From Eupeodes corollae (taxonomy: Eukaryota > Arthropoda > Insecta > Diptera > Syrphidae), in NCBI RefSeq assembly GCF_945859685.1, contig NC_079147.1, positions 97,270,315 through 97,334,314 on the forward strand: 64,000 bases of DNA, written 5' to 3'. This document shows positions 9,904-21,189 of the stretch, one piece after another. Both the position numbers and the translations under genes were made by a program. Under the pieces are notes generated by a model. It ran no database searches. It saw nothing but the letters and a program-made list of their open reading frames with translations, and had not been told where the DNA came from. Position 1 is the stretch's first letter. The number at the start of each line of letters is the position of its first letter.

Positions 9904-11579
9904 CTGTAAAAAGAAAAAAGTATGACAAAAATCTCTTATATTATGTACATACGTAAGAGTGAAAAGGATAGAAAGTGAAAAAGAAACGAAACGAAAAAAG
10001 ACGACACACGATGTGAATGTTGTGCATATCATGAATAGGAAGCAGCAAGGGATTCGGTAACGTTATTTGCATAAATCTAACTGACATGTTACACTGACAG
10101 CGTTTTGTCACATGTAAGGGGAATACCATATCCCGTCACTTCATTTATTTTCCCATTCTCATTTTCCATTTCCATTCCCATTCTCATTCCCATTCCCATT
10201 GCTAAGATTCCCAACTGTAACAGTAGATTGCCATATCGAATGCCGACTTCACAATTCCAATCCCTATCCCAATTCCACCTTTTGAAGCATTTTGTTTAGT
10301 GTTGGAAATGGTGAGGGCTGAGGGCTCCTTTAAGAGGCTTTAAGAGAACTGCTTATTCTTTTTGTCACTTGAGTGGATAAAGAATGCAAAGGCGCAGTGC
10401 GTAAGCGTAATCGAGCGTGAAGTTCTAAAACAGAAGAAGAAAACGAATAAAGGGCCTTACCTTCCTATCCCTGCCTACCTTTACAGGAATAGGTATTGTA
10501 TAAAATCCTTAGAGGCACATTTATGTATTATTATTTGCCATCATCGCATTGGCGTCGTCGACGGTCGCAGGGAAAGGAATCTTCCGTCTTCATCGTCATC
10601 ACATCATGTAAGCTGTGCGATGAGAGGTGTTAGGTGTTTACTGTTTGAAGGATTTTATGACAAAATGCGTTTTGACACTTACGTACGAGTATTATGCCTT
10701 GTACTTTTTACGTAATGCCAATCGATAAGGACCCCCATTTTCGAAAAGTGTTTTAGACTTTGACTTTTGTGATAGATAAGAAAAACACTCTGCCTACATG
10801 AATTGATGAATTGATGTCTTCAAGGTGGCAGGCGGCAAGCAGCTCGGCGGTGGGCTTCCGGGCGGTGAGGAAAGCAAGACTGTTTTTATATGGTTGTCCT
10901 ATATATTTATGTGCCTACATACGTAAGAGTGATATGTTCGTTTAAATTTCTGACAGCTTCTGCTCTACACTCACGCTTCCTATTCCCAAGCATATTGCGA
11001 TGTTTTTAGGTGAATAGTTGATGTTTCTCATTTCTCATATAAAAATAAAAGCTTTGGAAACGCGTATAAAGGATACTCGTCTCTCGTATGTAGGCCAGAC
11101 GCATTTTCTTAATAGAATTCTGTACATTAGAACGATTTGTTCCGTCACAGTGGGTAGCAGCAATAATATGCTACATACGAAGGAATAAAAGTAGCGCAAT
11201 AAAGTCTTAAATATCAACATTTATTATAACAGTTACAAGATAAAAGGTTTCAAACATAATATACAGAACCAAAACAGAAAAGAACTCTTTAGAAAATCAG
11301 AGAGAGGTTTGAAATTAATTGTGCTTGAATTATGTTTCGTAAAAATAAAAATATGAGATACGAACGTGATGAGATTTATTTTGTTGAAACTGAAGAAAAA
11401 GATTTAAATTGTTAAATTATACACATTGAGGCATTTGTCAAGTTTTATAAATATAGGGTGTTTTTTTTAACTGAATGAAGAGTTTCGATGGTCTATGGTT
11501 TGAAAATTCACTACGATTGAACGATCATAACGAATGGTTAGTGCGTAGGACTTCGCCGATTCTCTTCAGCATTTACACC
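9904..11579. other. First coding intron of the Beat-like gene, unique part
   Basis: This is intron sequence next to the Ig exon. Positions 10141-10215 hold a short degenerate CATTCC/CATTTCC repeat. It is less AT-rich than the repeat-filled parts further right and shows no match elsewhere in the window. Open frames here (such as 10362-10715) have no recognisable domain. Confidence 0.5.
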
Positions 11580-11896
11580 AGAGCGATCTGACAGCCAGTT
11601 GCGAACGCCACCGAAAGGTTGAGGTTATAAGAATTATCATACAGCGTAATTTCAACAAGATTTAGCGATATTGCGTAGACTTTAAACTGAAAATAAATGT
11701 CCACACATCGGAGACAATTCTGTTTCGGGCTCCTTTTTCTAGAGCCACTAGGGATACGTGCAATTAGCGAGCAAAAGTGTAGTGAAATACCTTGGACAGA
11801 CATATAAATGCTGCTCTGACCAGGGACAGAGGAGCTCTGACGAAACGGCTGTTTTACAGCAGTCGGCTTGACTTCAGAGTGAAGGTTATTTAGTAC

Positions 11897-12219
11897 ATGA
11901 CCCTCATACGGCCGATGATCGTTTATGGTTGTCCTGTGTGGTTCAACGTTGCCCCTTCCCAGATGGAGAAGTTTCGGGTGTTCGAGCGGCAGCGTTTACG
12001 ACGCTGCACGAGCTTTTATCGAACAGCTGAATCTTCTTACGTGCACTACTATTCCAACGAGGTCCTATACAACGGGGCTCGAATCAACAGAATTGACAAT
12101 TTCGTGATAAAACTCGTTCCAACCAACAATTTAATTTTTGGGGTGTTCTATCCGAACGAAGAATATTTTGAGAGTGCACACCTGAGCGGCTTCATTCCAC
12201 CAAGGGCATTCCTCTTTTT
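11897..12219 (+). pseudogene. C-terminal domain of LINE J polyprotein, broken by insertion
   Basis: This open frame encodes the region after the reverse-transcriptase palm: MTLIRPMIVYGCPVWFNV, RVFERQRLRRCTSFYR, INRIDNFVIKL, EEYFESAHLSGFIPP. This order is standard for the C-terminus of insect Jockey-type elements. The frame runs into A3 at 12220 and stops soon after. The removed residues resume at 13063. Confidence 0.7.
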
Positions 12220-13062
12220 AACTTCCCATTGGAAGTTATTGTAATGGGTCCGATTTTTCAAAATGAAAATGTTGACATTTCTCGACGTTTCAAGGTCCCT
12301 AGAGTTGAAATAAAAGATTTTTAGAAAGATGTCTGTGCGTGCGTGTGTACGTATGTTCGTACGTACGTACGTTCGCGACGTTTTTTTCAACTTCAAATAA
12401 ATTTTGTTATACAGATAATAAGGCAGAAAGATGCAGAAAGGGCTCTCAAGAAAATTGCGTGGGTGGTTTTTTTTTACCACAGCAGTTTGAAAAAAAGGTG
12501 AAAATTTTGGTTAACCCTAAATATCTTACGAACCAAAAACGCTAGAGACTTGAATTAAATTTTATATAATATATTGTAACGTGATACCAAACAGATTATT
12601 TAAAAAAAAAAAAAAAATATAACGGTTTTTTTTATAAATCAATAAAATTTAAAAAAAAATTTCACCTTCAAAATTTTACGACTGAAATATGATTTCATCT
12701 CTAAAACAATTTTGTGCAACAAAAACTAACGTTTTTGACATCTGATAAAATTTTGAAAAAAATCGAATTGACAGTTTTTTTTTTTATAAAAAATAAAAAT
12801 CTATAAAAAACATTACTCAAAGTACGTAAAAATTGAATATCGATTCAAATAGCTTTTAAAAAAGTAAAGATATTGGCTTCAAGCTTATTTTATTTCACAG
12901 AAAATATTGTTTTGGATATTCAGTAAAAAATAAAATCTACAAAAAATAGTACGCAAATTTGGTAAAAATTGATACATGTACAGTACATACAGATAAACTT
13001 TTAAGCAGGACAAATCGACAGACGGGATGGGAAGTTATCAGTGTGGGTCGCACCCCAGCCTC
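12220..13062 (+). mobile_element. Family A element A3 (single complete copy)
   Basis: Complete 843-bp copy from AACTTCCCATTGGAAGTT at 12220 to CACCCCAGCCTC at 13062. TTTTT lies on both sides (12215-12219 and 13063-13067). Because it interrupts LINE J coding sequence, the empty site can be read directly: CTC TTT TTA GAT. This makes it the best copy for defining the ends. The T5 may be a target duplication or part of the element. A palindromic CGTACGTACGTACG stretch lies at 12358-12375. Confidence 0.8.
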
Positions 13063-13355
13063 TTTTTAGATAGATGCAGTCAGTTCCGTTATTCTACCAT
13101 GTCAGACGACGAACCGTGGATAGACGACTCCTGTACAATCGGGACGTCATGGCACAAGGCGGAGCAGAGCTCCTCCGCTTCAGTAGGGCTGTGTCCGAAA
13201 GGCATTAGTATTAAGTGTTATATTTCAACATAGAGTGTCAGTATGGGACCAGTAAGTAAGTTGTCAGTTATGTTTAATTAGGCTAGTTTTATGAATTTTT
13301 GTCTATGTTTCAGATGGGTTTAAGATTTAATTAATAAAAACGAATTAAAAAAAAA

Positions 13356-13612
13356 AGTGCCTAGGACTGTCATGCCATTGGTATTGAGTTGAATCCCTGC
13401 TTGTGACTTCTAAAATTTTTTTCACGGGTACTGCTTCTTGCAAGGAATTGACAAATCTTCAAAGAACAATTCTTCATTTGTGTAATGCTTTTTCAAATTA
13501 GCCTTAAGGATTCGGCTCAAAACTGTAGTTCCAATCGATTCCTGACAACATTACCCGCATACAGGAATGGTTGATAATTGTAAGTCACTAGGCTCTAGTT
13601 CTCAAAACTAGC
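13356..13612 (+). repeat. tRNA-Asp-like SINE, head missing, fused to LINE J poly(A)
   Basis: Begins at GTGCCTAGGACTGTC directly after the LINE J A10 run. It continues through the B-box region (GAGTTGAATCCC, decayed) and the SINE body to CTAGTTCTCAA near 13612. The joint to the LINE is at the same SINE base as at 4456. The two SINE bodies differ at many positions, so the fusions are old. Confidence 0.8.
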
Positions 13613-15220
13613 CTTACATTTCAAGATTCTGACATTTTTCTGAATATTCCATATTTAAGAGCTAAAATATAATCGTTTAGAGGTTGTTTGTAAGCATTCC
13701 AAGCAAAAATGTTAAAAATTCTGTTGAAGATAATTTTTTTCAAAAAATAATATATTCTGTTATTGTTGTCATTTAAAAAAAAAACGCGAAAAAAGCTACA
13801 AAAATATAAACGCAAAAAACGAGAAAATGATAAAATTTTCCAAATAAAACAGAATCTCATATGAAGAATTGTCTGGCTGGACTCCATTTTATGAGAGTCT
13901 GTTATGACTGTTTACTTTTAGATTGGAGGTGATGCTGGAAGACAATGTCTAAAAAAATTTAGTTTTGCGTGAACCTTTTTTAATATTTTGATCCAAAAAG
14001 GAGTCAACAAAACTTATAAACTGTAGAAAGAAAAATGTTTGGTTCTTGAATTTAAGAAAAAAGATGTATTTAAATACATAACTTTTCTAAAAAAGTTGGA
14101 ATGAAACTTTAGTGTGGCAGTCACAAATTACAAGCTGTAATCTTTTCTTCTTTTTCTTTTCTTTTTTCTCTTTCACGTCAGTTCTTGAGAGATTCAAAGC
14201 TTCTATAGCTGTTTCTTCGTTAGATATTTTTGGAACATTTTTAAATTCATGTTCAAATCTTAGTTCTAGAGCATCCAATGCAAATACACTTCAAAAAGTA
14301 TACTTGTTAAAATTTTTAAATTCTTAAAAGGTTTTGTATTCAATAGGAAAATCAATTTTGAAAGAAAAAACCCTTTAAGAAAGCTTTAATGTTCTTCAAA
14401 CAAAAAAAAAGCAAATTAGCATTAAATTATCGATCTCTTATTCAAGGTTTCTTCTTAAGAACCTCAATATTTGTTCTTCTTTTGAGAAAAGTTCTTATGA
14501 AAATAATTTAAAGCATTGCTTAAGTTAATTAAAGCAAACAACGAACCGCTTTTTGGTGTATATAGTTAAATTACTAACGAATGCTTAAATGAAATCTTTA
14601 CTTTAACAACTTAACTGTGTAAGCTTTATGATTCATATGACCTCTCCTGGATTGCTAATTGGTAAAAGTTGATGAAATTGTAATGATCGATTGGAATAGT
14701 TCTGGATTTCGGATTCATATTATGTTCTTGTGTAATTTTAGCAACAAAATTTAAGGCAGTAAAATGCAACTTGTTTTCATATACAAACAAATATTATGTA
14801 CTTAAAAATACTAGTGCGTTCATGTCTATTAAGGCAACACGTTAGGTTTCGAATTTAAGAAAACTTGTACGAAAATTTAAAACAATTATATTTTAGTGGG
14901 CAAAGTCATGAATCCTACGATCACCCTCTATAAACCATTGGCTGCCTGTTTCGTTCTTATTAACTTCGAAATAATTAAAAATAAAACAAATAAAAATAAC
15001 ATTTACAACCTTCCTTAGCATTAATTTTCGGTTTATTTGATGTGCCTGTGATACTGGTCTTATTATGTTTACCTGATAGCTCTTAGTTTTGACTTTACAA
15101 TATAAACATAGCATAGGAAAACACGTTTTCAAGTTTTGAACTCTTTGTGGTAAAACATTTTGATATTTTTTACATATGATTTAATACAGCGCGCTAAACC
15201 ATCAATTGATTCCAAAATAA
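13613..15220. other. Intron DNA; no gene seen
   Basis: AT-rich sequence with several short open frames (13621-13887, 14112-14327, 14893-15132) that have no recognisable domains and biased, low-complexity composition. I match none of it elsewhere in the window. Confidence 0.5.
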
Positions 15221-16427
15221 GAGGCTGAGATGTGACCCACACTAATAACTTCTCATCCCGTCTGTCGATTTGTCTTACTTAAAGTTTGTCTATATGTAGA
15301 TGTACTCATATCAATATTTACCAAATTTGAGTACTATTTTTTTGTGGATTCTATTTTTTTATGAAAAAACGGACTGTGGTAATTTTATATAAAAATTACT
15401 CAATATTGAAAACAATATTTTCTCTAAAATAAAATAATTTTGAAGCCAATATTTCAAATTTTTGAAAAGATATTTGAATCGAAAATCAATTTTTACCAAC
15501 TTTTGTTATTTTTTTAGGTTTTTATTTTCTTGTACAAAAACTGTGAATTCAATTTTATTCAAAATTTAACTAAATGTTAACAACAATATTTTTTTTCAAA
15601 ATAAAAGTAGTTTAAAGCCAATATCTACAATTTTTGAAAAGATATTTGAGTCAAAAATCAATTTTTACCAAGTTTTTTACATTTTTTTTAGGTTTTTATT
15701 TTTTGTAAACAAACTGTCAATTCGATTTTTCCCAAAACTTATCCTAATGTTAAAAACAATATTTCTTATAAGTAAAAATTAATCAGAAGCTATTATCTGA
15801 AATTTTTGAAAATACATTTGAGTCGAAAATCATTTTTAACCAACTTTTGTTAATTTTTTTTTTAGGTTTTTATTTTTTATAAAAAAAAATTGTCAATTCG
15901 ATTTTTCTTTATTTCTTTATCAGATGTCAAAAATCATATTTAAGTCGTAAAATTTTAGAGGTGAACATATTTTTTTCAGTTTTTTTGATTTATATAAAAA
16001 AAAACCTTTTAATGGATTTTTTTCAAAAAATATACTTCTTTGATATCACGTTGCAATATACTATATGAAATTTAATTATTCAAGTCACTAGCATTTTTGG
16101 TTCGTAAGGGTTAACCGAAATTTTCACCTTTTTTTCAAACTGCTATGGTAAAAAAAACCACCCACGTAATTTTCTTGAGAGCCCTTTCTGCATCATTCTG
16201 CCTTATTATCTGTATAACAACATTTATTTGAAGTCGATATCTCTTCTGGTTCTTGAGCTATAGACGACGAAAAAACGTCGCGAACGTACGGACGTACGAA
16301 CGTTTGTACACACGCACGCACAGACATCTTTCTAAAAAACTTTTATTTCGACTCTAGGGACTTTGAAACGTCGAGAAATGTCAAATTTTCAATTTGACAA
16401 ATCGGACCCATTACAATAACTTCTTAC
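15221..16427 (-). mobile_element. Family A element A4
   Basis: Minus-strand copy. The right terminus (GAGGCTGAGATGTGACCCAC) is at 15221, followed by several of the ~173-bp internal units, then the conserved block with CCTTATTATCTGTATAAC, GGTTCTTGAGCTA and CGAACGTACGGACGTACG. It ends CCCATTACAATAACTTCTT near 16427. The final hairpin arm (GGGAAGTT) has been lost. Confidence 0.75.
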
Positions 16428-17339
16428 AAAAAAAATGTATACTCCACCGAATAAATACAATTAATGAAAGTTTCGCAAGTTGAATTGATTTGTCTTCAAT
16501 GTCATCTAGTGACGGTGAAGAAGAAGTTTTTTGAAAAACTATTATAATTATTTCCTGTTTATAGCTCAAATACACTTACCCACATAAAATGAAAAATGGA
16601 AAGACAACGGTTTGCAGTTGGCTCAATCATGTTTAGATTTTCAATATAAAATTCGAAATATCAAAACGGTATCTTGAGTAAAATTCAAGTTCTTCGAATT
16701 GCTCAAGGTTAAGACAATTTTGGCTTTCTTATGCTCAAAATTCTTGAAAATGTTGAAATCTTGATCTTCAGGAAACACTTTTCTTTAATGTGTTTGTGTA
16801 AAGTGATAAACATTAAAAAAAATAATATATACTTTTAAAAGTATAAAGTAGCATTTTTTTCTTTTAACGTTCAAAACGTTCAAAGAGTCCGCCCTCATTC
16901 TAAAACTCATTTTTAGAGACAACTTTAAATGTTTAAAATATGTACCATCATCATCATCAATCATTGCGATTATAGCTTCAAATGTCAAGATCCTAAAATT
17001 TGTACTAAAATTCTTAAACTTCCAAATTTGCCCCCACTAAAAATTAACGGCTATCTTTTAATGTAACAAAAAATGTACTAAAACTAAAAACAAGAAAGAG
17101 AAAGAAGAAAATAAAAAAAGGATCGGAAATTCAAGCACTGACCACCTTACCGAAAAGCTTAACTTTGTTTTGCTTGCGTGTTTTTTCTTGAATCCGCTCC
17201 ACCGTCGTCTTCGCTCTTTTTTTTTGGTCGAATTTTCCGAAGACTTTTTCAGTTTTGAAGTAAGTAAGAATAATTATTATCTGTGAAGATCTGCTAATCA
17301 GATCATTCGCGATTAAAATCTTAGCAGAGCGAGTAAAAA
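16428..17339. other. Intron DNA; no gene seen
   Basis: No supported gene. The minus-strand open frame at 17131-17379 is rich in lysine and ends near a GTAAGGTGG sequence that could serve as a donor, but I recognise no protein in it and treat it as chance. Confidence 0.45.
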
Positions 17340-17462
17340 AAGCTTTGATCGTACAGTGAAGGTACGAACGTATGTACATCTTGTATCTAAGACCTTTTTA
17401 TTTAGAGCATAGGAACCTTGAAACGTCCAAAAAAGTCAACATTTTCGTTTCGACAAATTGAG
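17340..17462 (-). repeat. Family A fragment A10
   Basis: Diverged terminal fragment, minus orientation. CGAACGTATGTACATCTTG, then TTTTTATTTAGAGCATAGG, GAACCTTGAAACGTCC, AAGTCAACATTTTCG and GACAAATTGAGAG follow the same order as the conserved block of A2 and A4. Confidence 0.55.
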
Positions 17463-17694
17463 AGATGAATGTTGGTGCAGATTACGGTTCAGTTTGCTCA
17501 GTTCAGTTTTTGAGAATTTTAAAATGTCCTTCAGTGGAAAAAAAGAGACGTCGCATAAGCCGTCGAAAACATATTTTCAAATTCGTCGACACAATGTAAG
17601 CTTTAAAGATGCAGCCGATGATTGGCCCAGCAAGAGAGTAAAATATGTGAGTGACAAAATGCTTTACTGGGGAGCCAGTCGAGGTCCCAAGTGA
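17458..17694 (+). other. Small unassigned open frame
   Basis: A 78-residue open frame whose second methionine begins MSFSGKKETSHKPSKTYF and which contains RRHNVSFKDAADDWPSKRVKY. Its composition looks more protein-like than neighbouring chance frames. However, I recognise no family, see no start context or promoter, and its start overlaps a family A fragment. It could be a relic exon of a repeat or a chance frame. Confidence 0.2.
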
Positions 17695-18179
17695 AAGACG
17701 CTTTGTTTAAAAATGTATTTGCTGTATCGCAAAAGTCTTTTTAAAAAGGGCATATTTTAAGATTTCAAAATAGAATATACATGTGAAATACTCGTCAGTT
17801 TATATAAGAATTTAAAACATATTATTTTGTTATTGGTTGCGCTCAATTTCAGATGAATGGAGTACACGGATTTTTTTTTGTTAGTGCCTAACATGTAAAA
17901 GAATTGCTGATCTGAAACAGTTTAGTAATCAAAAAAGAATTTCAAAAGTGTCCAAGAATTTCAAAAGTGTCCAAGAATTTCTGGAGCGTTGCATGACTTC
18001 AGCTGTAAAAGCGGCTTATGTGGACAGAAAACCAAATTGAAATATTTTAATAAATGTTTACTTCTAAAATGATAAAGGTAATCTATGTAGCAAACTTTGA
18101 ACTTTGCTGTTTCTTTATCGAACCGATACCTCTCATAAAAGTCATCGCCGGTTTTTATGCGGTTAAGGTCAATCATTCA

Positions 18180-18870
18180 TTGTCTATTGGACGGAATAAT
18201 AATAATTCTATGTAAACTAGAGTTTAGTTTCTCAATGACAAAATCATAACTTATCACAGAACTATGAATATCCCCACTTAAATATATTTTCCGAAAATCA
18301 AAAATAAGGAAAAGTACCGGAGACAAAACAGAGCCGTGGAGTACACCATCGATTGTTCTGTAGATATGAGATATGAACCCGTCCAATATTTGAATTTTAT
18401 TTATGTTGTATCCAACGAAGAAGGGATTTATTGATAACAAATTCACACTTTTTTTTAAGAGAGAACTCAGGCCCTTATGACGAGAAGTGAATCGAACGTT
18501 TGGCTTAAAGCGAACATTTGAGAAATCCAATATATAGCAACATTAAGATGGGTGAATTTCGACGTTCAAATGGGTAACATATCATTCTCCAAACGAAGCG
18601 AGTGATATCAAAAACGTTCGCTTTTAGTCCAACGTCCGATTCGCTTCTCGTAATAAGGGCCTTAATGATAAACTTTGTCACAAGCCTTTGAAATGTCAAG
18701 TGCTATAATCTTCCTTTCTGCAACACGATGTAGAGATGCTACAATAGATATATTTTGCTGGTTATTAACAATCTTGTTTCGTTTTTTAATAATATTTTAA
18801 AACTAAAATTGATCAGCGTTTCGATGACTTTGGAAAGAAGATTCTACATTGCAAAAATATAAAACCTTCT
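18180..18870 (-). mobile_element. Degenerate LINE K reverse transcriptase
   Basis: Read on the minus strand, this contains IETLINF, then RKIIALDISKAC (the KIIALDISKAFD block of the element at 33.6-36.5 kb), then GFISHIYRTIDGVLHGSVLSP (the GVPQGSVLSP block) and LFLIF. The order and wording match LINE K, but stops and frameshifts interrupt it. The first catalytic aspartate region survives in spirit; the YADD block is not visible. Confidence 0.6.
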
Positions 18871-21189
18871 TTCTAAACCAATAAGATGGTAATATCCCCA
18901 GCACACTTATACCGCCTCATCCTACACCGGGATATCTCATGTTATTTTTGTATCGTTTTACGTCAAAAATCTGTCTCGTTGTATTTTCCAATAAGTAGAG
19001 AGTTTTGATTTCGTTTCGATGTGAGTATCACGAATTTATACCACTTCCAAATGTGTTTTGTTATTTTTGCATTTAATTTAAGAAAACACATGTGGGACAC
19101 CACTGAAAATTTGTGCTATATGTTGATTTATTGTATCCTGAAACGGGGGTTTTCACATCCACTCAACGGATGGTGTGACAGTCACTGTTGTGGCGCTATA
19201 AAACCTTAAAGAAAAAGTAAAATAACAAACCCTATAAAATAAATAAATAAAAACAACTTGAAGCAGCTTCCAAGGACACACGAGGACTCTAACTGTGACT
19301 TGTGACTGACTAAACGGGAGGACATAACCCATTCAAATTGACAGAACTGTCCCGATGCAAACAGTGGGTGCTATTTGAATAAAAATCCCAAGGGGTCGTT
19401 ACGTTAGATGAGGAAGACAGCGGGTGGGGGTTTCGATAGGAAGAGGTTAAGGCATTAGCATCATGTCACATAAACTTGTTATTCCATTTCGAGATTTGTT
19501 ATTCTTCTGTGCATCCTTCCCTCATCCACCAAGCAATGCGATTTGGTGTCGATGTTAAGGGGAGAATACAAAGTTCGTCTCTAGGCTATACGGAGATGGA
19601 GAGTTCATCCTTTATATACCTACTGGTTCTTCCACACTGCACAACTCTGCTCTATAGACATCGCCAACGACATAGAGTTAAAGAGTCATACTTCCTGCAA
19701 AAACGAGCCTTTTTTGATTTCCTCACAGACCCTGAGTTGTTGCCTGTTGTCGTTTTGTGTCAGTTTTATTCATGTTCGCGTTTAACATCATAACATAAAC
19801 ATCGCCCCTTCACCTCGTCTATCTTGTCTTGCCTTACATTGCTCCGCTTTACTTTTTGCTTTGGGCTGTGTGATGTGGCCGGAAATGGTGTGAAATTTCG
19901 AGCTGAATTCCTCCATTATACTTTCTTCGGCATCAAAGTGTCATTTATGTAAGTGCTTTGTGTTTTGATGGATAAGAGAGAGAGAGTTGGTTGGCTGAAG
20001 GTTGCGTACGGGTAGGGCTTGTAGAAAGGCTTAAAACCTTACGTCCGTCGTCGTAGTCATCGTCGTATTCGTCGTCGTCGGCATTCCGTATGTTGTAAAG
20101 GTCGTCCTCGTTGAGGCTCGACGACGGAGCTTGAGGGGTTATGATGATGAGTTTGGTTGGAGTGCGAAGAAGAGCCTTTTACAACTATCATTTCATCACA
20201 TATCAAGTCAAGTCCCATCAAAAATCCTTATGCATATACATATATATTATTTTTAGGGTCGCATCCATATGTATGAAGTTGGGTTTAGTTCGTAGTTCGT
20301 ACATCAGACGTCTTCCCCTGGATGACGTACTTTTGGAAAATGTTTTATGGACACCAGGGCAATTTATTCATTTTTATGCTGCCAGCTGGAAGGCAATTCG
20401 AAAGGAAAAAGGATTGTTGCCTTCGAAGGAGTGTGTAGTGTAGGCTTATACTCGTGTCATACATTTAGAACGTTGTTTTGGTTGGAGGATATGCGATGCG
20501 ATGGCTATGGGTGAGCTGTAAGTAAGTGAGCCGTATCGTCATAGAATAATTTTGAGGCGAATCCTTGTTGTAGAAATGTGTGTATTTTGGGGAAGATTAT
20601 GCGGGAGCAAGAATGTGTCCATTTTTATTCAAATAAACATAAGAAAAACGAAGACACATTTTGAAGAAGAGTGAAATAAATGGAATTCGTTTACGATGTG
20701 ACCTGAAATAAGGTTTTATTTTGACCTATGTATATGATTTCACTTACCCTAAATAAACTTTGCTATTTTTTTGTGTTCTCTTTTTTATTTTTGCTCTTAT
20801 TCCTTTTTGAGGAAAAACGAAAGTAAGTATGAAATGAAGAATTCGTTATTGGAGAACAGATTTTTACAGATTTGGGTCAAAAATTATATTCGTTATGAAA
20901 GCTCTAAGAATGGATTTCAGTTTTCGTTTGAAATAACTTTTGAAAAAAACTATAAACACGTGATGATAATATTGAAGAAGTTAGACAACTTTTTATCAGA
21001 AATACATCACAGATTTTTAATATAATTTCTGATATGACTTGAGTATTTTATATTGACGGCAAATTTAGATCAAACTTGGTCAAAATGAAGTTTATCTGAA
21101 GGTAGCTTTAAGACAGGATTCAATAATTACAAACTTAAAGCAATTGACCCAGATAGTGGGCTAGGATAAATCTTTCCCAGGAGGATATA
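18871..21189. other. Unique intron DNA with GTC repeats; no gene seen
   Basis: This stretch looks like ordinary host intron: few repeats, more balanced composition, and a GTC-rich simple repeat at 20042-20080. Several open frames (19476-19793, 20141-20443, 20771-21025) lack any recognisable domain and lie on the strand opposite the Beat gene. I call none of them. Confidence 0.5.

Larger units (their letters stand above)
11580..13355 (+). mobile_element. LINE J (Jockey-like), 3' part with 3' UTR, interrupted by A3
   Basis: The plus strand carries the end of the reverse-transcriptase domain (KYLGQTY), the thumb (NAALTRARGALTKRLFY), the typical IRPMIVYGCPVWFNV block, and a C-terminal tail up to IPPRAFLFL at 12215. 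Here family A copy A3 interrupts it. Beyond the insertion, at 13063, the same frame continues as DRCSQFRYSTMSDDEPWIDD and reaches the 3' UTR and an A10 run at about 13345-13355. The 5' two thirds of the element (endonuclease and the first reverse-transcriptase blocks) is missing, and the part left of 11760 is frame-broken. Confidence 0.75.

Noticed and set aside
17131..17379. Minus-strand open frame ending near a GTAAGGTGG donor-like site
   Set aside because: Low-complexity basic sequence with no matching acceptor or family. It also does not fit the phase of the Beat exons.
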